Assembly (NCBI GenBank): GCA_029204225.1
Contig: CM055112.1
Coordinates: 1,311,314 to 1,375,313 of the forward strand
Origin: Diphasiastrum complanatum
Lineage: Eukaryota > Streptophyta > Lycopodiopsida > Lycopodiales > Lycopodiaceae
Length of the DNA stretch: 64,000 nt
Reading direction: 5' to 3'
Shown here: positions 32,984-43,645 of the stretch, in pieces
Numbering within the stretch: the stretch's first letter is position 1
How the letters are laid out: every line of letters begins with the position of its first letter
The notes under the pieces: generated by a model
The model's database searches: none
Seen by the model: the letters and a program-made list of their open reading frames with translations, nothing else
What the model was told of the DNA's origin: nothing
Program-made: the position numbers and the translations under genes

Positions 32984-33794
32984 TGTTGTAAAGTTGACTC
33001 AGGTGCACCCAATGTGCCCTGTAAGACTCTAAGGGGTGACACTCCCTAAGGTCCCAGAGCAAGTTAGAACGTCAAGGATTGAGCCTCCGACCTGTGGTGA
33101 GCCAGTCAAGTAGTCACAAGTCATGAGCTAGCTCTGGAGCTCGAGTCATGGCCTAGTCAGGAAGCAAGTTGATTCTGCCACCGGGACGGCTCCCGGGACC
33201 CATGTCCAGGAGCCAGACTAATTTTGCCAGCCTTGCCAGGCTTAATCAGCAAAATAAAAACTAAGTTCCAAAAAGCGTGCTTTACCAGAAAGCAGTATGT
33301 TTCATGACAGAGGGGGTGCGCCGAATCACAACAGAACTATAGGGGAAGTCCGGCAGACAGAAACTTGGGCAGCTCAACCAGCGCTAGGAATCCAGTCGCC
33401 AGGTCTCAGCTCCCTCTACCAGCACGAGCCAAGCACAATGCCCAGCACGTGTTGGTGGCCCCGAGACCGTTCAGTCTATGTATGAATGTAACTTCTTCCA
33501 AATCTAATAAAGTTGATCCTTTGGAATGATTACCATTTCGGTTTCACCTCTGGGACTGGTCCAAGTGGAAGGACCCTTACTACAACCTTTTTGCGTCGCT
33601 GGTGCCTAAGGGTCCCTGTCATCGACATGGGGCTTGCCGCTATGCCAATTGGCCAGTTTGGCGACCACTATGCCTTGGGTTTCATGTGTGGCTTGCCTTT
33701 GCCTTTGGTTACCTTTTGGGGACGGATTCTGAGTTGGCTTTCGGGTTGGTTGGAATTCCAGTTTTCTTAAGTTTGAATGGTTAAGCTTGTTACA
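32984..33794 (+). repeat. 3' LTR of the chromovirus (811 bp)
   Basis: A polypurine tract (AAACGAGGGGAGGA, up to 32,983) precedes TGTTGTAAAG, and the block ends ...CTTGTTACA at 33,794, giving TGT...ACA ends. It is GC-rich, has AATAAAG at about 33,507 and contains GGTGCGCCGAATCACAACAG, similar to a segment at 63,930-63,960. No 5' LTR is present. Confidence 0.75.
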
Positions 33795-33901
33795 TTTTTG
33801 AGCTGGATTTTACGTAAGTGCATGATGGATGAATGTTGGACTTAAGTGCATGTTGGAGAAACTGCTCAAGTCCCAGCGCCCTTTGAGGTGCCGGCGCAAT
33901 A

Positions 33902-34336
33902 CTTTGTAAGACAAAGAGCAAGGGCGGAGGGTAGTATGGTAGAAGGATGGCTAGTGCAAGAGTCCATGGTCTAAATTCACAGAGTTCTTTGCTCATAACG
34001 ATCCTTCTATTCCTCGTCTTTGGGATAAGAAGTATGATGAGTGTGTTGTTGGGGAGGTTCCTTAAGGAAAATGAGTGATCATGAGAATGAGTGAGTCCTT
34101 CAGGGAGAAGGTAAATAAGTTTTGCATTCTTAATAGCGAGGAAATGCAAAAGTGGATTTTACTATACGAAGAGGCCAAGGATCATAGACAAACCACTCGA
34201 GCCACTTTCAGGAGAGGAGACAACCATATCCACCTGACCTCGCCCTTCTACCCAAGGACATGACACTTGATTGGCTGTATGATGCCCTTAGGGAAGCCTT
34301 GGAAAACAATCAGGAAGTAACAGAGAGAGTGTGAGA
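33902..34336 (+). pseudogene. CACTA TNP2 C-terminal part, right copy
   Basis: Plus frames give VRQRARAEGSMVEGWLVQES, EFFAHNDPSIPRLWDKKYDE and, in a nearby frame, SFREKVNKFCILNSEEMQKW with EEAKDHRQTTRATFRRGDN. This is the end of the DUF4218 region and what follows in TNP2, and mirrors 22,083-21,640. The first about 60 bases of this exon are lost next to the chromovirus. Several stops are shared with the left copy, so it was already dead before duplication. Confidence 0.8.
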
Positions 34337-34462
34337 ATATACAAGCGGCTATGATTTACATGTAAGCTATGATCATCTTCGTAATTAAAACATTTGTATG
34401 TGCAATTTTGTACATGTTTGTTGTATCCTTAACACATTTAGTTCTATTTCATTCAGTACAAA

Positions 34463-35617
34463 AAATACAATGCATTGTGGATGCATGGATGACACTTTCA
34501 TATGGAGCACATTGACAAAAATAGAAACACGTACAATTGTGGAGTCATGGCAAATTTTACCCAAGAGAGTCGAGCAAGCATGACGGACACCAATTTACTC
34601 TCTTCTCATCTTGATTATTGTGGGATAATCAATGACATCCTCAAAGTTGGATTTAGGCAATTTAGCTTTTTCATATTTGATGTCAAATGGCTCAAAGTTA
34701 TTTGCTATGGTCCCAATGCAACTATCAGGAAAGATGAGAGTGCTTATTTTGCCATTGACTCTACCAAGCTTTGGACAGATCATACATTTGTTTTTCCTCA
34801 ACAATGTGAGCAGGTACATTTCTTCTATGTCTTCAAGATGTCTATGCCCTTTTGTTGTCTATCAATCGATTTTCAGTATATTGCAAAAAATGTACATTGT
34901 GTATAGTAATAATACCCAATTGAAAATCGTTCTATCTGTAAGTGCTTGATTCAATGGAAAGATGCACTTAGCATGATGATTCACACAAAAGGATAGAAAG
35001 GATAAAGAAGAATTTTCCTAGGTTTCACTTCTAAGGACATAAATAATTCAAGAAAAGAATTATGTTACGTGTATTTTTGGTACAAGGCGACATGGATATT
35101 TACCACTGTAGTGTATGAATTTATTAGTTATGCCTCATTATTTTGAACTTGGCCAAAAATGTAATTAGTAATCTTTTGAGGGCCCATGCACTCCAATCAC
35201 GACATGTGGAACAATGCATGGTGTTTTGACGACTATATGCATGTAGAAGGATATCAATAGCAATTAAATATGAGTTTAGTAAAGGATTAAGGTTCTAGAG
35301 GGAGTATTCCTAGGCTCTTGAGGCATGTATATACCTATACAAGCTTTACTTACTCCACTTTCAAATTTCGGTATTCAATTGTTAGAAACTTTCCTTCTCT
35401 TGTATTCAATCACCATGGCTTGAGGGTTAAGTTGATTGCGGTTTGATCTCCATTTTCTCTTTGGTTGGGTGGTTTGGCTCCATAGCCCTCCTTTTGCCAT
35501 TTGCAATAGGATCTTAAGGATCTACATTGACAATCTTTACAATAATGATTTTATTTTCTTGCATAGTCTATATAGTCCATTTGTAGGTGATCAAAGAGAC
35601 ATCTAACTCTTGACATA
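34463..35617 (+). pseudogene. DUF4216-like end of CACTA TNP2, present only in the right copy
   Basis: 34,502-34,906 encodes NYCGVMANFTQESR, LDYCGIINDILKVGF, FFIFDVKWLKVI, YFAIDSTKLWTDHTFVFPQQ and CEQVHFFYVF, which matches the order of the DUF4216 domain that ends plant TNP2 proteins (YYG..., F.CDW..., ...PF.LA.Q..QV.Y). The remainder to 35,617 is non-coding. The left arm lacks this block exactly between GAATGAAATAGAAC and TAGCCCGTATGAAGG equivalents, so the left copy suffered a deletion. Confidence 0.75.
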
Positions 35618-36218
35618 GCCCGTATGAAGGTGTTTGAGATTTAGAAGCATAGACCGAGGAGAACACAACATCAAATCAAAAGCTGAAGTTGGCACATGAA
35701 GTAGGAGTAGTGACAACATCGTCAAAATAATAATAGTTCTAAACTAAATAAGATCATTTCATATGATGTTAGTGGCATGAATAAATTTGTGAATTCTCCA
35801 TTAAGTAAAGGTGTTAATAACAATAATTTGCAGAGTCACACATGACAAATAACTAGCTAAAGTGAGGGGTCCCCAAACTTCACATGAGTGTTTTACCACT
35901 CATCTCTCTCTATGTAATGGGTAGTTTGCCCTTCTCTAAAAGCATTAATAAAGATCTCTTAAAGTCGTGCCTCCACCATCAAATTCATGTATGTGCAAAA
36001 ACAAAACTTTAAGATCGATAAGATTTGTCCTCGCTTTCTCCTTGGAAGTGTATTGACGGGGTTTGGGTTCCCTTCTGTATTTGTACCGAACCGTACAAAA
36101 ATGTATGATTTCGTATGGACGGCTGATTATTTGATGGCAGATGGCTGGCTGTCGCTTTTCAAGCTGTAGAGTCTAGGGAACACGAAAACCAAATGATCTT
36201 ATTTCGCTTTCAAAATAG

Positions 36219-36644
36219 TCACTGTGTGCTGCTCGCAGGTACAAGAGACGCGAAGCTGTCCAGCTTATCAGTTTCTGATTTCGGGTTGGAATTTGAGAAA
36301 TAAAGAGCAGTCCTGTGGTTCGTCGAAGGTCTTGGTGATGGAACAATATCTACATCCGAAGGTGTTTTAATGTTCATCTGCTCTTTGGATACAGCTGATA
36401 CGTAATTTGGGCATCCATCAATACTGTTAAACGTGACCGTCTCTCCGATTTCGGAATGAGTGCAAATCGGAGGTGCAGGAGGGATAAATCGAATTAGAGA
36501 TTCAAATCCATAACTGGCCTCCAATCTCCTATTAGTTGCGGGTTGTTCCTTCAAATGTCGAGCATTGATAGCTAAAGTATCAAACGAAACCACAAAGACC
36601 AATACCAAAATCCCTGACATTAGTCTCCCAAGATTCAAATCCAT
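36219..36644 (-). CDS. Small secreted protein / peptide-precursor-like gene, right (inverted) copy
   Basis: A complete 141-codon frame on the minus strand, ATG at 36,644-36,642 and TGA at 36,221-36,219. It differs from the 20,481 copy at six residues (14 Ile/Val, 23 Ser/Thr, 36 Pro/Ala, 62 Ala/Thr, 88 Val/Glu, 133 Pro/Ser) and at about five silent sites. The hydrophobic N-terminus, both cysteines (61, 78) and the block 89-132, including VPSPRPSTNHR, are unchanged. The upstream region with TATTTAA (36,840-36,834) and leader is also duplicated, so both copies could be expressed. The product is probably secreted; its family is not recognised. It lies on the strand opposite to the adjoining CACTA transposase end. 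Confidence 0.7.
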   Translation of the reverse strand: MDLNLGRLMSGILVLVFVVSFDTLAINARHLKEQPATNRRLEASYGFESLIRFIPPAPPICTHSEIGETVTFNSIDGCPNYVSAVSKEQMNIKTPSDVDIVPSPRPSTNHRTALYFSNSNPKSETDKLDSFASLVPASSTQ

Positions 36645-36833
36645 CGATGCTGAAACTATGAACTATTGTAATTAGTGTAGTTACTCAAGGCTGTGTATCA
36701 AATGCTATGCCCAAGGTTCGAAAATGAGTTGATTACGTAACTCTCTAATTTCAAATTTCGCGTGTTCCTGATAGATTGAGGAGGAATGTTGTTGCACTTG
36801 TTTGTTGAATACGAAGATGATATAACAATCTCC

Positions 36834-36840
36834 TTAAATA
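36834..36840 (-). promoter_or_regulatory. Candidate TATA box of the inverted gene copy
   Basis: TATTTAA on the minus strand, the exact counterpart of 20,285-20,291, 190 bases before the ATG of the inverted copy. Confidence 0.5.
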
Positions 36841-37688
36841 GGAGACGAAGAGCAGGTTGAGGCAATTTGTTTGTTGCTCTGTGCTTCGGTGCAACTGCTG
36901 TGGCAGTCATATTTGACGATGCAGGTAGCTCAAGATTTGACGATAGAAATTCTTGGGGGAGCTTTGACGTAGAAAAGTGGTGTTGAGAAGGAGAATGGAA
37001 TGAAAGCAGCAGCTCCCGTTCGCTGCTCGTAGCATGAGAAATAGTGTTGACGTCGCGTTATTTTGCCAACGACTTTTCTGTATCGATATATATATATATA
37101 GATAGAGAAGTCAAATCCAAATTTTAATTCTGTCAAACGTTTCTGTTATGGAGACTGTAACGCATGGACATGTTGTGAACAATGACTCTCAAATCAACTC
37201 TCAAATTCTAGCAACAAGTCTATACACAAAAAGTAGTGGACATCAAAACTAATGCAATTAGGAAAAGGGAATATTCCTTCTCTCTTCGGCTGATTACCAA
37301 AGCAAAACGAGGAAGACACAAGGAATATGCAAAGTTGGTGATACTACTTTAATATCTTAAGGTAACACAAAGAGGAAGTCATAGTGAGAGCAAGTCTCGC
37401 ATAGTTGTTGTCTCATTAGAGAGCCTAAATTTTGATAGTATGTCTTGGGAATACTAGTCTCAAAACTCTACATGATTTTTTGTCCCATACACCAATAGGT
37501 CCTTAGAGAGACTATCCATATCATTAGGGGAGTTTTTAGCTTCAAAAAGACCCATTAAAAATTCGTGCAAGATGTTTTTTGTATTATTAAAATATTATAA
37601 CACTAACTTGCCATAACTTTTAATCTTAACTCAAAAGTATGTCATGTAACATATTATTGAAAAGCCCTTGTAAAGCGCTATTCAATGC

Positions 37689-38365
37689 ACCTAATTCTGT
37701 TAAATTCAGACTTACCAATAAAACGTTATACCATTTTTAGTGGAATCAAAATGTGGACTCAAAAAGTTACGTTACGTAGATTTCAAATTTAAGTGTTTTT
37801 TTTATTGGTCCATGTGTAAGAAAAATCTGAGAGAAAATATAAACAGAATCTTTACAAAGGGTCTTTTTTGGATTTAGAACTCCTCTAATGATTGACCTAA
37901 TACTAGAGAAGAGAAATTTGAAAATTGGTAGTAATCTTGGCCTTTAGTTAGGGGAATCCTTCCTTTTTATAAAGGCCACAATATCCCAACGTTCAAGATC
38001 AAGGAAAGAGAGATGTTTTCTACAAGTTTAACATGAGTAAAGGAATACCATAAATAATCAGTGGCATTGTTGATCTCAATCTGACAATGAGGAGAAAGAG
38101 CTTAAATGATTTTGGTAGCTCAGTACTGAAGATAATAGAAGTGTTGGAAAGAATCAAAAGTGGCTCTTGGCCATCATCTAGGTGTTACAAGATCATGCAT
38201 AATCTGTTGGAAAGAGAGGAGTGAAATGAGTCGGTTCGATAAGTCGAAGATTGTAAGTCACCTATCAAGCACAATGGAATAAGCCTTCTTTCCAAATACA
38301 TGACTACGCCTAGAAGAGAATTGAGAGGTTCCATATTTTTGTGATTTCTTTTTGGAAATAATTTA
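37689..38365. other. No recognised gene between the inverted arm and a copia gag
   Basis: Noncoding. A motif at about 37,861-37,895 (GTCTTTTTTGGATTTAGAAC then TCCTCTAATG) resembles one inside both arms (19,613; 37,555 complement) and one at 28,835, suggesting copia leader or LTR remains. Confidence 0.4.
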
Positions 38366-38429
38366 TTGTATTTAAAAAGGGTGATTTGTGCATTGGAACA
38401 GGTTGAAAGAGAGATATCAGGTCATTGCA

Positions 38430-39150
38430 ACATGGATACAATGAGTGGATTCATATTGGATGGCAATGACCCTTGGTTCAACAAGTTTAAGCGAGGTATG
38501 ACAAGAGAACAAAAAAAGTCTACACATGATCAAGATGAATGTTACCAATGAGCTACTCAAGGAGATTGGTAAGTCCAATTCATCTCGAGAGGCTTGGGAA
38601 GCTTCGGAGCAGGTTTATGAATCCAAGTCTACATCTAGACTGTTGACTCTAAGAAGACAAATCTTTCAATACATAAAAAAGAAAGAAGAAAGTTCTAATA
38701 CTTTTATTTTGAGAGTGAAGGCTTTAAGTGATGAGTTAGCTTGCATTGATGAGAGCATTAAGGAAGAAGAGCTTGTTCAAGTTATTCTGCTCCTGCTAAC
38801 ATTGTGTAAAGTCTTACTATCTAAAAAACTTTGCCAAGTTTGGTGGATCTTCAAGAGATCTTGATCATTGAGGAATATATAATTCAATCAAGAGGTGGAT
38901 CTACATCGACATCTCAAGACAAGGAGGCCATGTTCATCAAGGGCCAATTCAAGGGCAAAGGTAAGGGCAAGTGGTCTAAAGGACAAGATCATGGTGAGTC
39001 TTCTTTTTTTGGTAAGAAGAAAGATAGGTCTAAATTGAAGTGCTGCTATTGTGACATCAAAGATCACTTTGCTAGTGATTGCTACAAAAAGAAGAGAGAT
39101 CAAAGAGACAAGCAAGGTACTCTAACTCTTGATGAGGATGGTGTTGATGC
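38430..39150 (+). pseudogene. Copia Gag with zinc knuckle (plus strand)
   Basis: Pieces read MNVTNELLKEIGKSNSSREA, STSRLLTLRRQIFQYIKKKE, ALSDELACIDESIKEEELVQ and, after a frameshift near 38,790, a Gly/Lys-rich linker and KLKCCYCDIKDHFASDCYKK (CX2CX4HX4C knuckle). A TAA at 39,152 separates it from protease. The same family occurs in minus orientation at 51,723-52,506. Confidence 0.85.
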
Positions 39151-39175
39151 TTAAAACACAAATGATGATGCTTTT

Positions 39176-39791
39176 GTGATGTCTTCATGTTTGAGTTCTA
39201 CAGGAGATATTGATCCATCGTGGATTGATAGTGGAGCAAACTCACACATGACTTTTCACAAGGAGTATTTCACTTCTTTATTGGCATATGGAGATGACAA
39301 GAGGGTGATCTACATAGCCAATGATGGTGAGTGTGCAATCAAAGGGATTGGCATGATTCTTATTCTTCTCTCTACAAAAAGAAATGTTCATTTGAAGAAT
39401 GTTTTGTTCATTCCATCTATTACTAAGAACCTACTTAGTGTGAGTCAATTGCTAAGCAAAGGTCTTAAAATGGAGTTTGATGGAGATGCTTCTATGATCA
39501 AAAGGAATGATGTCTTGATTGCAAAAGGTAAAAGGCAAGGGAAGTTATTCAGACTAGATGCTTGTGTTATTGCTAACCAAGTTGGATGTGTGACAAGTGA
39601 GCAAATATCCATGCAAGAGGTTTGGCATAAGAGGATGGGGCATCTCAACTTCAAAAGCATTGGAGGTAATGGCTAGAAAGCAAGTTGTGATTGGCCTTCC
39701 AAGTTCCTTAATTAGTATCAATCATGTTTGTGAGTCTTGTACTTTGTCAAAGTCACATAGAATGTTGGATTTATCTCCTCTACTCTCCTAA
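39176..39791 (+). pseudogene. Copia protease and pre-integrase zinc domain
   Basis: Protease is seen as PSWIDSGANSHMTFHKEYF with the DSGA active-site motif, followed by NVLFIPSITKNLLSVSQLL. Then the HHCC module: VWHKRMGHLNFKSI, a frameshift near 39,665, and NHVCESCTLSKSHR. It ends at TAA 39,789 where an unrelated tandem duplication starts, so integrase and RT are absent. Confidence 0.85.
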
Positions 39792-39811
39792 ATCGCATGT
39801 TAAATTAGGAG

Positions 39812-40165
39812 AAATATGGGCTCAAAATAGGCCCTTTAAGAAATTTCACTTTAGAGAGAGATTACGTAGAGAGAAAATGCGAACCGGTAACTTTTTGTCT
39901 TTGTTTTTCGAGTTTCCCTCATTGCCCTGAGTTGGTTAACTTTAAACATTAGTTAGTTAAGCATGAGTTCTAATACCTCATTAGGGTAAATATGGGCTCA
40001 AAATGGGCCCTTTAAGAAATTTCACTTTAGAGAGAGGTTCCGTAGAGAGAGAATGCAAATCGGTAACTTCTGGTCACCATTTTTTGAGTTTTCGACCTTG
40101 GCCGACGTTTAACTGGTATGGTAAACTTCAGACAATAGTTAGTTAAGCATGAGATGTAATAACTT
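39812..40165. repeat. Tandem duplication, unit about 176-187 bp
   Basis: AAATATGGGCTCAAAATRGG, CCCTTTAAGAAATTTCACTT and AGTTAGTTAAGCATGAG blocks recur at an offset of about 176-187 bp. The duplication lies exactly between the truncated copia and the gene relic at 40,389. Confidence 0.85.
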
Positions 40166-41026
40166 CTCTTCATGCTCGTTCCAAAATTCAGGACTAGAGC
40201 TTTAAGACTAAAAATCTTGGTGTGCTCAATGCAAAAACTGAAGTGGGAGTAGTAGAACATTTGAAATTATTGTATGCTTTTTGTGAAATATGAGATGGGA
40301 CGATTTTTCAATGCGACATAAACGTTACAAAAGTAAGGTATGCTAGATATATTTATTTTGATTTACTGTAGTTTGAAGCATTTACGGATTGTGGCTTTTA
40401 ACAATGGCAATGTTCCATTTGCATGTTGCTCTTTCTATAGAATGCACTCCAATTATTAAGAAAAATTCAAAAGTCGTAGAGAATGCTGCTGCAATAATTA
40501 GAGAATTGAGAATGAATAATCATAGAAATATAGATTTGTGGGTGGATGGATCAATTTATCCTAATGATCCAGCTAGCAATTTGTGTCTAGATTCTAGGTC
40601 CGTAACTCATCTTCTCAAATTTGTATGTGAAGGAAATAGCGGATTACTTGGATATTGTCAAAGGTTGCGTGATATCGGAATGCATAGCATATCTTGTCTT
40701 AATCAGCAATTACAGTTTGTTAATCAACAATTGCAACGTGCAAATCAGTAATTGCTTCATTATGTGCAACACACTAGTGCTGAAAACAATGCACTCAAGA
40801 ATGCTATGTCGGAGTTGAATGCTACAGTCACTACTCTTCGGGGATCAAACCAAGAAATGTTAGAATCCATGGAAAAGTTGCGATCCGAGAGTTTAAAATC
40901 TGTTGTTGATATAAAAGTTATAAAAAAGACAATGATGAAGAGAAAAAAAAAGAGAGTACCGATGAAGAATATTGATGACTTATCTACACATAGCGGCAAT
41001 CAGAAAAATAGAATTCGAACATTCAA

Positions 41027-41145
41027 GTATGTTTTCATATAAACTGTTTATTTGATTTGTATATGTCATTTAAGTTTGATTTGCACTTGATAACATGGAT
41101 TATTTATTTATTATATATAATTTGAGTTTCATATATTTGTTGCAG
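41027..41145 (+). other. Intron 1 of the 40,389 gene relic (119 bp)
   Basis: Donor ATTCAA/GTATGT and acceptor TTTGTTGCAG, with T-rich sequence before the acceptor. Removal joins AA+A in phase 2 and keeps an open frame into SCLVAKKYLTDRSC. Confidence 0.65.
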
Positions 41146-41687
41146 ATCATGTTTGGTGGCAAAGAAGTATTTAACAGATCGTTCATGCATTGGATCATCT
41201 TTAAGTCATGTTTTACCAAGAAAGTCAACAAAGAAAATGATGAAAAATGAAATTGCGGAGACTGTTTTGAATAGTTAAAGAAATTTTTTCCCAAGTGATG
41301 GTGAAGAAAACTTATCTTCCGCGTCCTTATCGGGTAAGATTAGCAAGAAACTATTATAATGACAGAATGTTCAAAGTAGTTGGCCAACCACTTCATATAA
41401 CTGAATTATACAAATTAGAATATGGTGAGCTCAATTACAACGATTGCAATAATATTTTCCTTGATATTAAAAATGTTCTAAAATACATTATTCGATTCTA
41501 TAAACTAGACGAACATCAAGTAAATGGAAAGATCATTATTGTAATAAAATTGGATGAATCTAAAATCATCAAAGGTCAAAAGTTGGAATGAGTGAGTGTC
41601 ACTTTGATGAACAAAATTTCAGATACAAATGATCAAACATATAGTGTTCAATCGAGAAATCACATATGGTGGTTGGCGGCATTCCAG

Positions 41688-41782
41688 GTATACATTTCAA
41701 TTTTCATTTAGAATATCATTATCAACATTTCATACCTTGCCAGTTTTTATTGACATGTCATGCATTACTTGCTTCTCTATAG
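41688..41782 (+). other. Intron 3 of the 40,389 gene relic (95 bp)
   Basis: Donor TTCCAG/GTATAC and acceptor CTTCTCTATAG. Removal joins ...LAAFQ to VLKEDHK in phase 0 in the same frame. Confidence 0.65.
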
Positions 41783-42135
41783 GTCTTGAAAGAGGACCAT
41801 AAAATACTTTCATGGATATTCTCAAGAACAAATTATGGCGAGATTATAAAGAGACATTTGGAAGGTGAGAAAATTACAATCGAAAACCATGGAAATTTTC
41901 AAATTCAATGGCACATTGCAGAGGATTTGAAAACATTAAAATGTATGTATAATATCTCTCATGGGAGAACATCAAATCATCCATGGGTTGGCAAGATAAA
42001 TTCATACGGCATAATGGCATCTGCTCCATAAACTAACTAGAATGGCATGTAGCAGCCTTAGAAACCTGATATGTTTTCTGATAAGCCCATAATACCAGCT
42101 GCAAAAAGTCATGCCACAATCCCTCTTTTTTAAAA

Positions 42136-42800
42136 CTACTTCGCCAGTATAGCCTTAAGGGTTTTGTTGATGTCTTCAGCTTGGCCATTAACTCGTGGAT
42201 AGTATGGAGTAGACATCTTGTGAATAATCCGAAATAGATACATCATTTCTTTCAATGTATCAGTCACAAAATGTGGTCCTCTATCAAATACAATTTCCAA
42301 AGGACACCCGAATCTCGTGAGAATATTATTAAATATAAACTTGGCAGTGGACTTTGTGGCAATACTTCGGCTTCCACCCACTTCATAGCATAATCGGTTG
42401 TGACCACAATGTATTTATGGTCGTTTGTAGATTGTGGGTTAATTTTCCCAACAAAATCTAATCCCTACCTCTGAAACTGCTCTATTGGTTGCAAGGGAAC
42501 TAATGGGTAATCCGTTGTTGGCACAGGTCGCCCTTGCCACTGACAAGCATCACAACTATGACCAAATGCCATAGTGTCTTTCCAAAGCCTTGGCCACCAA
42601 AAGCCTGCTTGTAAAATTTTCCGTACTGTGATTTCGGTGGCAAAGTGCCCTCCTGCGGTCTCGAAATGTGCTTCATCATTAATAGTCCGCACATCTTTCA
42701 ATTGAACACATCGTCACAAAACTTGGTCATGACCACATTTATACAACTGACCCTCAATGACTTGGAAAGTACGTGATCTCCAAATCAACTAGCAATCTTG
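42136..42800 (-). pseudogene. Gypsy integrase (minus strand)
   Basis: Minus frames give the zinc domain (EAHFETAGGHFATEITVRKI, GHSCDACQWQGRPVP, with HHCC ligands) and core pieces (GLDFVGKINPQSTNDHKYIV, VFDRGPHFVTDTLKEMMYLF, YYPRVNGQAEDINKTLKAIL). A frame break lies near 42,470 and another near 42,380. It stops near 42,130, next to the gene relic, so the C-terminal end and 3' LTR are not recognised. Confidence 0.85.
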
Positions 42801-42974
42801 GGACTTCTTAAAATGTCTAGAAAAAGTTCCTTGCATCAAAAAATTAAATAAGTGTGTGCACCAAGACTCATATACCAGCTTTGAAACAAATAGTTGCGCG
42901 TACGGCATCCTGTCTATTCCCTCTTCCTCGTTACCCATCTCAATACGGGATAACTCGTCCGCAACAGTGTGAAG

Positions 42975-43346
42975 TCATCCAGGTCTAATCCGTACTTCAA
43001 ACTCAAATTCCTGAAATAAGATCATCCAATGCGCAATTCTTCCCGCAATTGCAGGTTTATGTACAAGATAGAGAAATGGTTGATAATCCATATATGTAAT
43101 AAATTTGTAATCCAGTAGGAAATTCCTGATTTTATGAAGAGTGAAAATCAAACTCAATGCCTCTCGTTCCATTGTGGAGTAATTTATCTTCATTGGCATT
43201 AACTGCTTGTTCGCATAATACACTGGATTATGTGCATTGTGATGCTTCTCAGGTGGCTGTTGGGTGCGTGTTAGCACAATCACTTTATATTTTTTAGATA
43301 GCTTTGTCGCTTTCGCAATAAATTTCGACGCATGATCCGCACCCAT
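42975..43346 (-). pseudogene. Gypsy RNase H (minus strand)
   Basis: The frame reads NPVYYANKQLMPMKINYSTM, EREALSLIFTLHKIRNFLLD, FITYMDYQPFLYLVHKPAIA and AHWMILFQEFEFEVRIRPG, the Ty3 RNase H blocks. The upstream RT is missing: protease-like sequence ends at about 43,740, leaving only about 400 bases of unrelated frames between them. Confidence 0.85.
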
Positions 43347-43645
43347 AGATACATATTTGGAATCCTCTTATGTCTTCTCTCTAGCGATTTGAGTTGGATG
43401 TAACCTTGTTGGCTCCTCTTTTAAGGTCTGTGATTTCTCAATTACTTCCAAAAAAAATTTGAATACTTGACTCTGTGAATCGTTCCCTTCCTCTGAACTT
43501 CCCACCGAGCCTCCCATGGACGTGATAGATGTGACCATGTTAGCTGCAAATAGATTAATCACACTTCTCAAATGTCCCTCTCCCACTAGGATATAATCCA
43601 GAAACAAACTCATCAGCTGTAGAACCTCTTCGGAGTCTTATGCTA

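Larger units (their letters stand above)
30613..37688 (-). repeat. Right arm (C'-A') of the large inverted duplication
   Basis: Mirror of 19,459-22,450, interrupted by a chromovirus (30,849-33,794). It keeps about 1.15 kb (34,460-35,617) missing from the left arm, and has small insertions of its own, for example about 40 bp near 37,275-37,318. Over the gene, 11 of 426 bases differ between arms by my count. Confidence 0.9.
40389..42031 (+). pseudogene. Multi-exon gene relic of unrecognised family, possibly transposase-like
   Basis: A single reading path can be followed through four exons: about 40,389-41,026, 41,146 to about 41,273, about 41,277-41,687 and 41,783-42,031, with GT-AG introns at 41,027-41,145 and 41,688-41,782 that keep phase. 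Exon 1 ends in a Gln/Asn-rich coiled-coil-like segment (NQQLQFVNQQLQRANQ) and a basic patch (MMKRKKKRVP). It is broken by TAA 40,749-40,751 and TGA 41,589-41,591, each one substitution from sense, and by a frame slip near 41,275. The end has GQKLE then VSVTLMNKI, WWLAAFQVLKEDHK and HIAEDLKTLKCMYNI followed by TSNHPW. That pattern loosely recalls a poorly described transposase-like family of animals and fungi (a 'G..I'-type block, then F..DLKFL, then NYACIWC), but this is from memory. The C-terminus is cut by gypsy DNA. Confidence 0.5.
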
